A stretch of 64,000 nt of DNA from the NCBI GenBank assembly GCA_025774405.1, contig JALGWB010000001.1:22288-86287 (forward strand), in the 5' to 3' direction. Numbering within the stretch: position 1 is the first letter of the stretch; each line of letters begins with the position of its first letter. The notes beneath the pieces are model-generated. The model made no database searches. It was not told the origin of the DNA and saw only the letters and a list, made by a program, of their open reading frames with translations. The stretch comes from a bacterium. Lineage in GTDB: Bacteria; Arandabacterota; Arandabacteria; Arandabacterales; Arandabacteraceae. Shown in pieces: positions 29,625 through 38,981 of this stretch. The translations under genes and the position numbers were made by a program.

Positions 29625-31102
29625 TGCAAATTGGTCTTTTGCTTAGCTCCAAACACCATGCTGAGATGTTAGCATCTGGTAACAAGACCATGCTCATCAG
29701 AGCGAGGCGTTTCTACCGCTATGTCCGCATACCAGTCTACCTGCTGGCTGATCAGAAGTGTTATGCCAAGATGGTTCTTGGGTCTCCCCAAAAAATAGAC
29801 CTGAGTGGGTTTAGAGCATTGCGGAGTCAACACAGAGTAACTGAAAAGGAAAGGGAGCAACAGTGGCCTGACGAACTAGACTTCTACAGCTATAAAGTCC
29901 AGGTTCTCGAAACTTACGATCCGCCTAAGAAGGTTAAGTTCCCTCCCACCTCTCAGGCTTGGGTACGCCATTGGGAATGGTTAGACCGCCCTCCCAAGGA
30001 GCTCCATCTTGAGAAGGTGGCTGACCTAGAACACTATCATCCGTCCAAGATTCCTGACACAGCACGCGGCAGTGCTATCCTCAGGGACGACGCTCGGCTA
30101 CTCTTGGCCTACTGGTCGTCAAAACGGTCAGGCAAGGATGTCAAATATACCTACGACCTCTTGGAGCAGAAGTACACAGCCATCCTCCGTGAACTCGTTC
30201 GCAGGAGAGCAGCTCAGTTCAGTCCTCAGAACTATAAGCCTCATGCTAGAGATCTATTTGACAGAGCTGCGCGAACCCTCCAGTTGGAAGGTATTACTGT
30301 CCCACTCAGAAAGAGCTCGCATCTGAAAGGACTCACAGCCCTCCAGAATATGACGGATAAGGAACTCCTGGCTCACCATGACCACTTGCATCAAATGTAT
30401 GCTGAGGGCAAAGTGACTAAGGAGAGCATCGTCAATGCTCATATCTTTGCAGTCCAGGCAATGAGACATAGGGGCCTATCTCACAAGATCGAGGATGACC
30501 TTGACAGGGAGCTCCAGGGATCTGCTGCATCACGCCTCGTCCCCTTCGTCATCATAGACTCAATGGTTTGTCAAACTGGCTCTTCTGTCTACGACATCAG
30601 GCCCCCTCACGACTGCGACTTAGTGATACGCAGCGATGAGGAAGACTCCAAGATGACCGCAGCTATCCTTAAGGCCGTTAACCTCCCTCCATCAACCATC
30701 CACCGTATTTATGAACCCAGAGGCCCCTCCTTTGACTATGTGGCCCTCCTGGATTATGTAGCAGTGCCAGTAGCCTGGAAAGGTACCTGGACGAAGAAGA
30801 GCATCCGCCCCGAGGACATCCCCGAACACTCTTGGGCTATCTATCGGCAGTTGCCTCCTGCCGTCTTAGTCCACGACCCCTTCGTCACTCAAAGCAACAA
30901 TACTTTCTACGTCCGAGATGCTCGCCGCAACACTGGCATTGAGATCAAGCTCACCAGGCTGTTAGCGGCTAACCTCTCCTTCCGATGGCGCGGGGAGGAC
31001 GAAGCCATGGCAGGAACGCCGCTCTTTAAGTCTTTCCTGATTCCACATATACCTCTGAGGAGGGCCAAAGTCGATGAGCCTTTCTTCCGAAGATACTACT
31101 GA
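29624..31102 (+). CDS. ASCH-like plus nucleotidyltransferase-fold fusion (492 aa)
   Basis: Overlaps the portal stop as TGATG. Residues 1-~105 (IGLLLSSKHHAEMLASGNKT...) look like an ASCH/PUA-type domain, a nucleic-acid or nucleotide binder. A helical middle follows. Around 305-360 lies TGSSVYD with DCDLVIR (GS at 319-320; Asp 330 and 332), the GS...DxD pattern of polymerase-beta-type nucleotidyltransferases. Substrate unknown. Unusual for a head module, but it sits in the same transcription unit as the ligase polyprotein, so a DNA-end or nucleotide-modifying role is conceivable. Confidence 0.6.
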   Translation: MQIGLLLSSKHHAEMLASGNKTMLIRARRFYRYVRIPVYLLADQKCYAKMVLGSPQKIDLSGFRALRSQHRVTEKEREQQWPDELDFYSYKVQVLETYDPPKKVKFPPTSQAWVRHWEWLDRPPKELHLEKVADLEHYHPSKIPDTARGSAILRDDARLLLAYWSSKRSGKDVKYTYDLLEQKYTAILRELVRRRAAQFSPQNYKPHARDLFDRAARTLQLEGITVPLRKSSHLKGLTALQNMTDKELLAHHDHLHQMYAEGKVTKESIVNAHIFAVQAMRHRGLSHKIEDDLDRELQGSAASRLVPFVIIDSMVCQTGSSVYDIRPPHDCDLVIRSDEEDSKMTAAILKAVNLPPSTIHRIYEPRGPSFDYVALLDYVAVPVAWKGTWTKKSIRPEDIPEHSWAIYRQLPPAVLVHDPFVTQSNNTFYVRDARRNTGIEIKLTRLLAANLSFRWRGEDEAMAGTPLFKSFLIPHIPLRRAKVDEPFFRRYY

Positions 31103-32186
31103 GATTCGTGGTCTCCTGTATCGAGATAGGCAGACTAAGGTGGCATTAAGGTTTCTCAAAAGGATAAATGTATCCCTAGAAGCCATTAGGCGAAACCTCG
31201 CAAGAGCAGAGGAGGCCCTTGCGGATGAGCCTCTATCTAGCAATGTGAGACTTCTAGCCGGCAAGTTTCTGCTAGCGGAGGAAGACATCCCTCTGGAGGA
31301 TTTGGGTATTCTGACAAAGACTCCAAATCTAGCCAGCATCATCATTCTGAACTACAATACTCTCAAGATCACCTCTGACTGTATCAAAAGCGTTCTAGCC
31401 TTGACTGAATACCCTGCGGAGATGATAGTAGTTGATAACGGCAGCACGGATGGCAGTGTGGCCTGGCTCAAGAAACAGAATTACCTAACTTTGATATCTA
31501 ACAAGAATAACCGTGGCTGGACTGCCGCAAACAATCAGGGCATCAGAGTCTCCAAAGGGGCCTACTGCCTGTTACTTAACAGCGATACCATTGTGAGGAC
31601 AAGGGGCTGGCTCAAAGCCATGATTCGCCTCGCTCAGCCCCCTGACGTGGCGACGGTCGGGGCCAAGCTTCTTTACCAAGATGGTACCATTCAGCATATA
31701 GGGGGCAGCATCCACGACGTCAATCCCTTCCATCCCTTTGACGGAGCGCCTGCCGACATTCCCGAATCACTTAAAGTCAGAGAAGTCCCTTTCAACACGG
31801 GGGCCTGTCTCCTTATCAAGAAATCCGTCATCGAGCGGGTGGGCTTACTTGACGAGAAATATGTGTTCGGTTATGGTGATGTGGACTATGGCTTGAGGTG
31901 TCTTGAGGCAGGATTTAGGAATCTCTACTGTCCATCGTCTATCCTAACTCATCTCTGGGCTTACACTCAGCGAAAAACAGGCAAGTGGATTCCATCTGAG
32001 AGCTTTGCCAGGTACAAACAGAAGTGGACTGACAAGACGCCCGCTCTCTCTAAAAAGGTTGACATGGATTTCAGGTGGCCTGATTCTGCACAGTATATCA
32101 GAAGGACTGGTCCGGGCAGTCATATAGCAACTATTCGCAAGAAGGAGAGCGCTATGACCTGGGGGGCATTAAATGAAAACCAATGA
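31074..32186 (+). CDS. family 2 glycosyltransferase (370 aa)
   Basis: A ~85-residue helical N-terminal extension precedes a GT-A fold: SIIILNYNTL, VVDNGSTDGS, NNRGWTAANNQG and LLNSDT (DxD equivalent), then a TGACLLIKKS acceptor-region motif and a GDVDYGLRCLEAG signature of rhamnosyltransferase-like GT2 enzymes. It overlaps the previous gene by 29 bases. First enzyme of the glycan island. Confidence 0.85.
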   Translation: MSLSSEDTTEIRGLLYRDRQTKVALRFLKRINVSLEAIRRNLARAEEALADEPLSSNVRLLAGKFLLAEEDIPLEDLGILTKTPNLASIIILNYNTLKITSDCIKSVLALTEYPAEMIVVDNGSTDGSVAWLKKQNYLTLISNKNNRGWTAANNQGIRVSKGAYCLLLNSDTIVRTRGWLKAMIRLAQPPDVATVGAKLLYQDGTIQHIGGSIHDVNPFHPFDGAPADIPESLKVREVPFNTGACLLIKKSVIERVGLLDEKYVFGYGDVDYGLRCLEAGFRNLYCPSSILTHLWAYTQRKTGKWIPSESFARYKQKWTDKTPALSKKVDMDFRWPDSAQYIRRTGPGSHIATIRKKESAMTWGALNENQ

Positions 32187-33024
32187 GTTTGAGCCTAAAG
32201 TCTTTGTCAAGAACGCAAAGGAATCTGGGCAGCAGGTATCTCTAACCATGGTCACCTTTAATCGGTGGAATCTCACTCAGCAGAGTCTCTCTTCCATTTT
32301 CGAGCACACTCATCTGCCATACATTCTGACTGTTGTCGATAACGGGAGCTGGGACGAGACGAGGGAAAACCTACAGGAACTCAGGCGGTCTGGTAAGATT
32401 AACAGATTGATTCTTCTCCCCGAGAACCGAGGCATTGACATGGGGAAGAACTTCGGCCTGCGAGCTACCCAGGGCCAGGCTAGCTGGTACTGCTGTATCG
32501 ACAACGATATCAGAGTCAGTCCCTACTGGCTCAGCTACCTCTGCTATACATCTACTCTCCCTCGCCTTGGCATAATCGGCTGCAATGTTCAGGGATTTGG
32601 CACTCCTGGAGGCCCGAGCTGGTTTACACCCACGCACTGGAAAACTGTGAAAGGAGTTGTCCTAGACAACTGCCCTAATCCAGGTGGAATCTATGTCATC
32701 AGTGCAACTACATTCGAGAAGCTAGGCTTCTTCGTTGAGAGGGGCCTCTACGGTCTAGGGGACAGCCAATACTACTCACGGGAGTTTCAACATGGCCTCA
32801 GAAGCGTCTATGTGAGAAATGTCGATTGCAGAGAGATACCTGATGAGGACTTTGTGATGGCAGACGGTACGTCGTATAGGACTTTCAAGGCGACTTCTCA
32901 CAACTCTATGCGTCAGAAGGTCAGAGAAATGGCATCTCAAGGCATTGATATCCACCCAAAGCATTACGAGACTAGAGTAACGGCCCAAGAAGTTGAGAAG
33001 TATACCTGGACGCCAGAATCATGA
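32173..33024 (+). CDS. family 2 glycosyltransferase (283 aa)
   Basis: GT-A fold with TMVTFNRWNLT, VVDNGSWDET, ENRGIDMGKN and CIDNDI (DxD). Overlaps the preceding gene by 14 bases, so both are translated together. Acceptor and sugar cannot be told from sequence. Confidence 0.8.
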   Translation: MKTNEFEPKVFVKNAKESGQQVSLTMVTFNRWNLTQQSLSSIFEHTHLPYILTVVDNGSWDETRENLQELRRSGKINRLILLPENRGIDMGKNFGLRATQGQASWYCCIDNDIRVSPYWLSYLCYTSTLPRLGIIGCNVQGFGTPGGPSWFTPTHWKTVKGVVLDNCPNPGGIYVISATTFEKLGFFVERGLYGLGDSQYYSREFQHGLRSVYVRNVDCREIPDEDFVMADGTSYRTFKATSHNSMRQKVREMASQGIDIHPKHYETRVTAQEVEKYTWTPES

Positions 33025-33050
33025 CCTTAGATACTTAGGGGTCCCCAACT

Positions 33051-33527
33051 ATGATTTTAGATGCAGGATCAGGCATGGCATCGAACCCAAGAGCCAACAT
33101 ACTCATGGACAAATATCTTCAAGGAGACAGTACCTCTCGTATAACGGGCACTCTTATGATTCGCAAAGGACAGACTATGATTTGTGGTGACCTTGAGGCC
33201 ATGCCATTTCTGGATAAGTCCTTCGACATTGTTATTTGCTCTCAGACGCTCGAACATGTTGATAATCCTGAGAAAGCCTGTGCTGAGTTGGTGCGGGTAG
33301 GAAGGAGTGGTTTCATAACTGCGCCAAACGAGACAGTAGAAAGGCGTCGATATGAGCGTCGCGAGAAGCTCTATCACAAGTGGCTTATCAAGCAACGGGG
33401 CACTCACCTCGACTTCTATCTCAGAAGTCTCGTTCCAAGCCTCCCGATGATGGAGCATCCTAGCCAGGGCGTGGATATGGCTTGGAAAGGGAGCTTCACT
33501 TGGTCAGTGTTCAGAGAATCGCCATGA
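33051..33527 (+). CDS. SAM-dependent methyltransferase, short (158 aa)
   Basis: Class I methyltransferase: LDAGSG motif I at residues 3-8, GDLEAMPFLDKSFDIVICSQ (motifs III-IV) and an EHVDNPEKA helix. Motif I starts at residue 3, so there is no N-terminal cap. The TGA overlaps the next gene (ATGA). Probably methylates a sugar of the glycan. Confidence 0.75.
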   Translation: MILDAGSGMASNPRANILMDKYLQGDSTSRITGTLMIRKGQTMICGDLEAMPFLDKSFDIVICSQTLEHVDNPEKACAELVRVGRSGFITAPNETVERRRYERREKLYHKWLIKQRGTHLDFYLRSLVPSLPMMEHPSQGVDMAWKGSFTWSVFRESP

Positions 33528-34516
33528 CAAGACTCCCCAGAGTCCTATTCGTTAGCATAGCTCCGTCTCTCCACACGGAGTTCTGGGCTGCTGGCTTTAT
33601 GAAGGCCCTTCGCAAAGTTGCCGTTCCACTGGCTTTCCCTTTCAGGAAAATGGCTCATGACCACGGGGCAGCCTACATGAACGAGACGCTAGTGGAAACT
33701 GCTCTGGAGTTTCGTCCTGACCTGATCTTTATTAGGAAGGGGGAAAGCATTCTCGGCTCTAGCATTAAGACGCTCAGGGATTCCCTGCCTGCTTATATCA
33801 TCTACTATTGTGGGGACTTCCGTCTCAATCCAGTCTCCTTCATCGTCGATATTGGACGATACGCAGATTGTACCATTTTCAACAACGAGGACGAGAAGGT
33901 TGCTGATAGATATCAGGTTGCGGGTGTGAGACATGTGGGTCCTTGGTGGGACGGTGGAATTGACCCAGAAGTCTTTTGCCCGCAAGACGTACCCAGAGCC
34001 TGGGACCTAGCCTTCATGGGCACTAACGTCCCCTTGCCTCACAGGGGCTATCAGGTACGTCGCCAACTACTGGAGGCTATCGTCGAGAGTAACTACTCTC
34101 TTCACATCTTCGGTGGGGCTGAAGGCTGGAAGTACCTCCACACGAATACCCACCCGTTCGTTTATGGCCCTGCTTTCGCTAAGGCCTGTTCTCAATCGCG
34201 TATCACTCTGGGCGTCAATGGAGTGAACGACATGTATCTGTATGCTTCCTGGCAACGTACTTTCAAGTCAATGGCCAGTGGAGCGTTTCACCTTACTCAC
34301 TATGTCCCTGGACTGGAGACGTTCTTTGAGAACCGCAAGCATCTGGTCTGGTTCATCTCCATACCTGAGGCGATGAGTCTCATTGCTTACTATCTCACTC
34401 ACGACGAGGAACGTGAAGAAATAGCCATGGCAGGCCGACAGGAGGTTCTTGCTCACTTCACTTGGGACGATGCTGTCGCAAGGCTTATGAGGATTTGGCA
34501 AAGTGACTGCTGTTGA
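33524..34516 (+). CDS. CgeB-like glycosyltransferase (330 aa)
   Basis: Start ATG 33524 overlaps the previous stop. GT-B type: an N-terminal PRVLFVSIAP strand, central WDLAFMGTN, and the C-terminal GVNGVNDM ... RTFKSMASGAFHLTHYVPGLE motif of CgeB/Glyco_trans_1_2 enzymes. Ends in a helical segment (HDEEREEIAMAGRQEV) usual for the family. Confidence 0.8.
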   Translation: MTRLPRVLFVSIAPSLHTEFWAAGFMKALRKVAVPLAFPFRKMAHDHGAAYMNETLVETALEFRPDLIFIRKGESILGSSIKTLRDSLPAYIIYYCGDFRLNPVSFIVDIGRYADCTIFNNEDEKVADRYQVAGVRHVGPWWDGGIDPEVFCPQDVPRAWDLAFMGTNVPLPHRGYQVRRQLLEAIVESNYSLHIFGGAEGWKYLHTNTHPFVYGPAFAKACSQSRITLGVNGVNDMYLYASWQRTFKSMASGAFHLTHYVPGLETFFENRKHLVWFISIPEAMSLIAYYLTHDEEREEIAMAGRQEVLAHFTWDDAVARLMRIWQSDCC

Positions 34517-35186
34517 ACAATACCGTAGGGACTTCGCCACGTACATGAGCCTTCCTGGAGCTGAGAGGTGTAGACTCCAAATGTATCCTCGTCTTGAGGA
34601 TAAGACCGCATCAACTCCCCTGGATGCCTATTACTTTCGACAAGATACCTGGGCGTTCAAGCGGATAGTAGACCTCAAGCCTAGCAGCATAGTAGATGTA
34701 GGATCGACTGCGCTCCTCGTGGGAATTCTTGCCCAGATGTTTCCTACAACGAGTATCGATATAAGGCCCATTCCAGTATCTCTTCCTGGATTAACATGTA
34801 GGCAAGGCTCGATCACTAATCTCCCCTTCAAAGACGCCTCAGTTGAGCTCCTGAGCAGCCTATGTGTGATAGAGCATATAGGTCTAGGTCGATACGGCGA
34901 CAAGCTCGATCCGCTCGGTAGCATCAAAGCCTGCAAGGAGATCTCGAGGGTGCTCAAGCCTGGTGGACATTTCATAATGAGCACTCAAGTGAGTCATACC
35001 CCTGCCCTCTGCTTCAATGCGCACCGAATCTTCACGCAGGCCCAAGTTCTGGATATGTTGCCAGCCTTCTCGGTAACGGATGAGGCGTTCTTCTTCCCTC
35101 GGCCTGGCAATGCAGAAGACATAGAGGCACTCACGGGTTTCAGGTTCTGCTTCTGGTGCGTAGACTTGGTTAAGGAGTCAGCATGA
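34503..35186 (+). CDS. SAM-dependent methyltransferase (227 aa)
   Basis: GTG start overlapping the previous gene by 14 bases. SIVDVGSTALLVGILA (motif I), a SIDIRPIP acidic strand, GSITNLPFKDASVELLSS and CVIEHIGLGRYGD match DUF268/type-11-like methyltransferases found in polysaccharide clusters. Target presumably a sugar. Confidence 0.75.
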   Translation: MTAVEQYRRDFATYMSLPGAERCRLQMYPRLEDKTASTPLDAYYFRQDTWAFKRIVDLKPSSIVDVGSTALLVGILAQMFPTTSIDIRPIPVSLPGLTCRQGSITNLPFKDASVELLSSLCVIEHIGLGRYGDKLDPLGSIKACKEISRVLKPGGHFIMSTQVSHTPALCFNAHRIFTQAQVLDMLPAFSVTDEAFFFPRPGNAEDIEALTGFRFCFWCVDLVKESA

Positions 35187-35986
35187 CGCTCTCGGTTGTA
35201 ACTCCTAGCTACATTAACAACCAGCAACGAGCTGATTGGGCCAGAGACTCTCTGGCTTCCCTCAGGGAAACTATCGGCGACGGCTACTTACATGTTGTGG
35301 TGCTTGACAAATCCCTTGAATGGAATATTATTGCTCAGGCAATCTATAACCAGCCTAATGTAATGCTCATGCAGCGTCCCAAGCCTCTTGGCAATACTTC
35401 AGCTTTGCTAAAGGCCGTGAAGGAATCTCGCAAGTTGGGAGCAGATCTCTGTTTTGTCCATATGGACGATAACATCTATGTCCCCGAATTCGGACCTCTT
35501 CTCAGATATGCCCAGGACGCTTTCAGCAACGATAGGGAGTTGCAAGAAGTGCTCTTTGTTGGCTACCCGATCCTTATAAAGAGGCATAGCAAACCACTTC
35601 TTGGCAATCGCACAGGCCTAACTATCGAGGAGAATCAAGTCTCTTTCGATACCATACAGTTGCACCCTACTCGCTGTACGGATTATACTCTCTGGTGGTC
35701 TTATTTTCATGACCGAATGGTGGACGGGCGATTTTGGGCAGTTGTCATGTGGATGGCTCTCTACCGAGCTGAGTTCTTGGAGAGTGTCCTTACACTTGCC
35801 CCTACGGGCCGGACGCTTGGTCAGGTTGAATCTTACTACAGAAACAGAAGCAACTGGGAGAGACTATCCCATCGCTTTCCAGGAAAGCTCGGTTACATAA
35901 ACATGCAGTTCGGCGGTTTGGAGATGCACCATCATAGTCAGGAATGGTGTGAGATGATCCGTTTTCCTAATACGCCTGTGAGGTGA
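35183..35986 (+). CDS. GT2-like glycosyltransferase (267 aa)
   Basis: ATGA overlap with the previous gene. GT-A features: LSVVTPSYINNQQRADW, a PLGNTSALLKAV helix and HMDDNIYVPEFG (DxD). The C-terminal half (WWSYFHDRMVDGRFW..., GYINMQFGGLEMHHH) is atypical. Likely a diverged sugar transferase. Confidence 0.65.
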   Translation: MTLSVVTPSYINNQQRADWARDSLASLRETIGDGYLHVVVLDKSLEWNIIAQAIYNQPNVMLMQRPKPLGNTSALLKAVKESRKLGADLCFVHMDDNIYVPEFGPLLRYAQDAFSNDRELQEVLFVGYPILIKRHSKPLLGNRTGLTIEENQVSFDTIQLHPTRCTDYTLWWSYFHDRMVDGRFWAVVMWMALYRAEFLESVLTLAPTGRTLGQVESYYRNRSNWERLSHRFPGKLGYINMQFGGLEMHHHSQEWCEMIRFPNTPVR

Positions 35987-36022
35987 GACATATAGGAGAA
36001 GACTTACCTGTGAGGTGAAGGA

Positions 36023-36661
36023 ATGACTTACAGAGAGAATCCAGAACTAGGTCAGGACATGGTTAAGTTTGCCTTTCATCGTTGGCAGCAAGGAGAATAT
36101 CTCTTAGAGCCTCCTCAGCGTCAAATCTACGAGAATATTGCGGTCAGAGCGAAAGGCAAGACGGTCTGTGATATAGGCTCTGGAGCGGGACTGGGAACTA
36201 CTATCCTAGCACAAAGGGCTCAGTCAGTTATTGGCATCGAGAAGGTTGCGTCTTCCGTCAGGTTCTCTAGGAAATGTCATCCCCTAACAAATGTGCAGTT
36301 TCTGAATGAGGATATAGGGAAGTGCTCTCTTTCTGACAACAGTTTCGATGTAGTGGTGGCGGTTGAGGTGATAGAGCATATCGCAAACTACCAGGCAGCA
36401 CTGGATCAGATGGCTCGAATTCTGAAAGAGTCTGGAACCCTATACATCTCGTCTCCTAACAGGAATCAAGATATTAGAGGAGGAGCGTCAGGCGCAGGCC
36501 CGCCAAGGAACAAGTATCATGTTCGAGAGTGGACAGCCGAGGAGTTTCGGCATATTCTTCTCTCGCGCTTCAGTCAGGTTAGGCTTTCTGACTATACCCT
36601 TGACCCTTGCCTAGACTCCTGTACGCGAGTCTCGCCAGTTATCGCGATCTGTCGAATATGA
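36023..36661 (+). CDS. SAM-dependent methyltransferase (212 aa)
   Basis: ATG 36023 with GTGAAGGA upstream; the 36-base spacer before it contains a TGTGAGGTGA direct repeat. VCDIGSGAGLGTTILAQRA is a full motif I, followed by SDNSFDVVVAVEVIEHI and a GTLYISSPN strand. Type-11 class I enzyme; probably modifies a glycan. Confidence 0.8.
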   Translation: MTYRENPELGQDMVKFAFHRWQQGEYLLEPPQRQIYENIAVRAKGKTVCDIGSGAGLGTTILAQRAQSVIGIEKVASSVRFSRKCHPLTNVQFLNEDIGKCSLSDNSFDVVVAVEVIEHIANYQAALDQMARILKESGTLYISSPNRNQDIRGGASGAGPPRNKYHVREWTAEEFRHILLSRFSQVRLSDYTLDPCLDSCTRVSPVIAICRI

Positions 36662-37326
36662 GAACTCTGTGGATCGTTATTCCAGCAAAAGATGAGGCTG
36701 CTACTATTGCAGACCTAGTTGCCGAAGCCGCCCACTACGGAACGGTGTTAGTAGTTACCAGTGGGCCTTCAGACGATACTGGCCCAAGAGCTGCCAGCGC
36801 GGGAGCCCAGGTAATCTACAACGGCCAGAGCATTGCAGGAAAGATAGTCACTGGCTGGCAGAGAGCCCTCGACAACAATGCGACACGAGTCATAGTCATG
36901 GATGCAGGCGGATCGCATAGGCCATCAGATATCCCCCGTCTCCTGGCAGCAGAGGCTGACATCGTAATAGGCAGTCGGTTTGTGGCTGGAGGCCAATATC
37001 ATGGCAGATCGTGGCGCAGGGTATGCAGTCAAGTCATGGCTCTGCTCTGCAACCTAGCCCAACCAGGTAAACAGGTCCATGACTGGTCTAGCGGCTTCAG
37101 GTGTTATTCGGTAGAAGCAATTGGGCAGCTACTAGCCGTCCATTATAAATCTGATATGCACGCTTGGCAAATCGAGGTGCTAGGCTGGGCTAGGCGCTTG
37201 CACCTTTCAGTTGAGGAAGTCCCTATACAGTATACTGCTGGGCACTCGTCTCTCTCCTGGGATGGGGCTCTCAGGGCTCTCAATATATTGTTAGACATCT
37301 TGCTCCGCAGGTGGGTAGTCGGATGA
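36658..37326 (+). CDS. polyprenol-phosphate glycosyltransferase-like GT2 (222 aa)
   Basis: Start ATG 36658 (ATGA overlap), not the longer frame to 36607. LWIVIPAKDEAATIADLV, VMDAGGSHRPSDIPRLL and DIVIGSRFVAGG match DPM1/polyprenol-phosphate mannosyltransferases. It ends without extra transmembrane helices. Could load a sugar on a lipid carrier, which would tie the island to the host envelope. Confidence 0.75.
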   Translation: MRTLWIVIPAKDEAATIADLVAEAAHYGTVLVVTSGPSDDTGPRAASAGAQVIYNGQSIAGKIVTGWQRALDNNATRVIVMDAGGSHRPSDIPRLLAAEADIVIGSRFVAGGQYHGRSWRRVCSQVMALLCNLAQPGKQVHDWSSGFRCYSVEAIGQLLAVHYKSDMHAWQIEVLGWARRLHLSVEEVPIQYTAGHSSLSWDGALRALNILLDILLRRWVVG

Positions 37327-38396
37327 TATTCTACCTTGATACATACATTACTGACGAGCCTCTCCATCCTGCGTTTGTTTGGCCAAACAGGGAGATCAGG
37401 AACTCCTGTCCCCAGTATAAGATGCCACGGAGAATAGATATCACAAAGTACACGCTTGCGAGTTATAAGATGATTCCGTGGACACATGTTGTCATCGCAT
37501 ACGATGTTGCTGATAAGGATGATGAAAGCACGTTCCTGGACTTTGTGCAAGAAGTTTTCCCAGACGCAGATGTTAGTCGGCCTCGCTCCTCTAACCAGAA
37601 GACGTACAGGGCAAGAGTGGAGCAAGTTTGCAGTTTTGAGGATGACTTCATCTTTTATGCACCTAACAACGATCATCCCCTCATAGCAAGCAATCTCAAT
37701 CACCTGCCCAAGTTACTCAAAAAGGCTTCAAGGTTCTCACAAAACTACCCATTTGTCTCCGTTGTCTACTCGCACTTCAGTGAGTTCGTCAACGCGCCTG
37801 TCGTTGGGAGTCCTTTCTACAGACAGTTCTCTAGCGACTCACGCATAGTAGAAGACGACGAGATTGCTACGAGCTTTGTGAGATTCAATGGCGACAACTC
37901 TTCTATCCAGATCGTCAATAGGAATCTCCTGCAACACTGGTTTTGCTCACATGATCTCGGTGATGCCAGAATCATCAGAGCAGAAGATGTTCGCAGGTTT
38001 CTTCCAACTCCTAACCAGTTGATGATAGTGCCCAAGAAGGAGCTCTGTGCGCACTTTGACGGCTACTCGCATACAACTGGTATCACTAAGATCAGTCCTG
38101 ACCAGATTCCTCCTCTATTCATTCCAACAGGGTTCTTCGACAGCTCGATTCGGATCGCCTACGGATATCCAGAATACCGAGATGGCTGGGTAAACATAAA
38201 CCCTTCTGCGAGGGATTTCAGTTTCCGCGACCGAAAGACGGGCACAGATCTGAAAATTGGTCTTCAGGACATACCTCTTTTCTGGAAGAGCAGAATCGCA
38301 GAAATAGACATCAATGTGAATGCCGACCTCGAGCGAATTAAGGAGGGCAGAGAGAAATACTTTGAGACAGTTCGTAACCCCTGGAGGAAAGCCTAG
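37323..38396 (+). CDS. unknown glycan-island protein (357 aa)
   Basis: ATG 37323 overlaps the previous stop. Features: IFYLDTYITDEPLHP at the N-terminus, EDDFIFYAPNNDHP (~118-131) which is DxD/stealth-like, and an internal repeat-free C-terminus. It may be a phosphosugar or glycosyl transferase but I cannot place it. Confidence 0.55.
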   Translation: MIFYLDTYITDEPLHPAFVWPNREIRNSCPQYKMPRRIDITKYTLASYKMIPWTHVVIAYDVADKDDESTFLDFVQEVFPDADVSRPRSSNQKTYRARVEQVCSFEDDFIFYAPNNDHPLIASNLNHLPKLLKKASRFSQNYPFVSVVYSHFSEFVNAPVVGSPFYRQFSSDSRIVEDDEIATSFVRFNGDNSSIQIVNRNLLQHWFCSHDLGDARIIRAEDVRRFLPTPNQLMIVPKKELCAHFDGYSHTTGITKISPDQIPPLFIPTGFFDSSIRIAYGYPEYRDGWVNINPSARDFSFRDRKTGTDLKIGLQDIPLFWKSRIAEIDINVNADLERIKEGREKYFETVRNPWRKA

Positions 38397-38971
38397 TGAT
38401 CAAGTTGCATATAGGCTGTGGCCCCAGAGTGCTAAAGGGATGGATAAATATCGATCTCAAGTTCACTCCTTACCAGGCGTACCTGAAATACTACACTGAC
38501 AAGTACTACCCAGAGTCCGCTAGGGGCGACAAGTCAGATTTTCTTGCACTAGATGTGTCTAGGCAGCCTTTGCCCTTTCCTGACAATTCGGTAGATGTCG
38601 TCTTCCATGAGGACTTCCTTGAGCACCTGAACCAGCGTAGCCAAGTTCTCTTCCTAGCTGATTCTCTCCGAGTCTTGAAGCCAGACTCCATTCATCGAAT
38701 TGATACGCCTAACCTGTTAGCATCGATGCGCGATCACTCTAATTTCTCCCTTGGCTTTCAGGGTGTCTATGTCCATGAGTGGGATAAGTCCAAGCATCTC
38801 AATGTATTGACCCCTAGCTCGCTTGAAGAGATGGCTCTTATGGTTGGATATTCAACAGTAGTCTTCACAGGTAGAAACCAAAGTGCGTCGCCTCTGATTC
38901 CGCCTGAGTATCGCCCTGATCCAAGAGATCGGCCCGAGAACGGAAACATCTTTGCAGATTTGGTTGCTTAG
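38396..38971 (+). CDS. SAM-dependent methyltransferase (191 aa)
   Basis: GTG start sharing one base with the previous stop (TAGTG). KLHIGCGPRVLKGWINID is a classic type-11 motif I plus acidic loop; FPDNSVDVVFHEDFLEHL follows. Common in O-antigen clusters. Confidence 0.8.
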   Translation: MIKLHIGCGPRVLKGWINIDLKFTPYQAYLKYYTDKYYPESARGDKSDFLALDVSRQPLPFPDNSVDVVFHEDFLEHLNQRSQVLFLADSLRVLKPDSIHRIDTPNLLASMRDHSNFSLGFQGVYVHEWDKSKHLNVLTPSSLEEMALMVGYSTVVFTGRNQSASPLIPPEYRPDPRDRPENGNIFADLVA

Positions 38972-38981
38972 GAGTAGCGCC

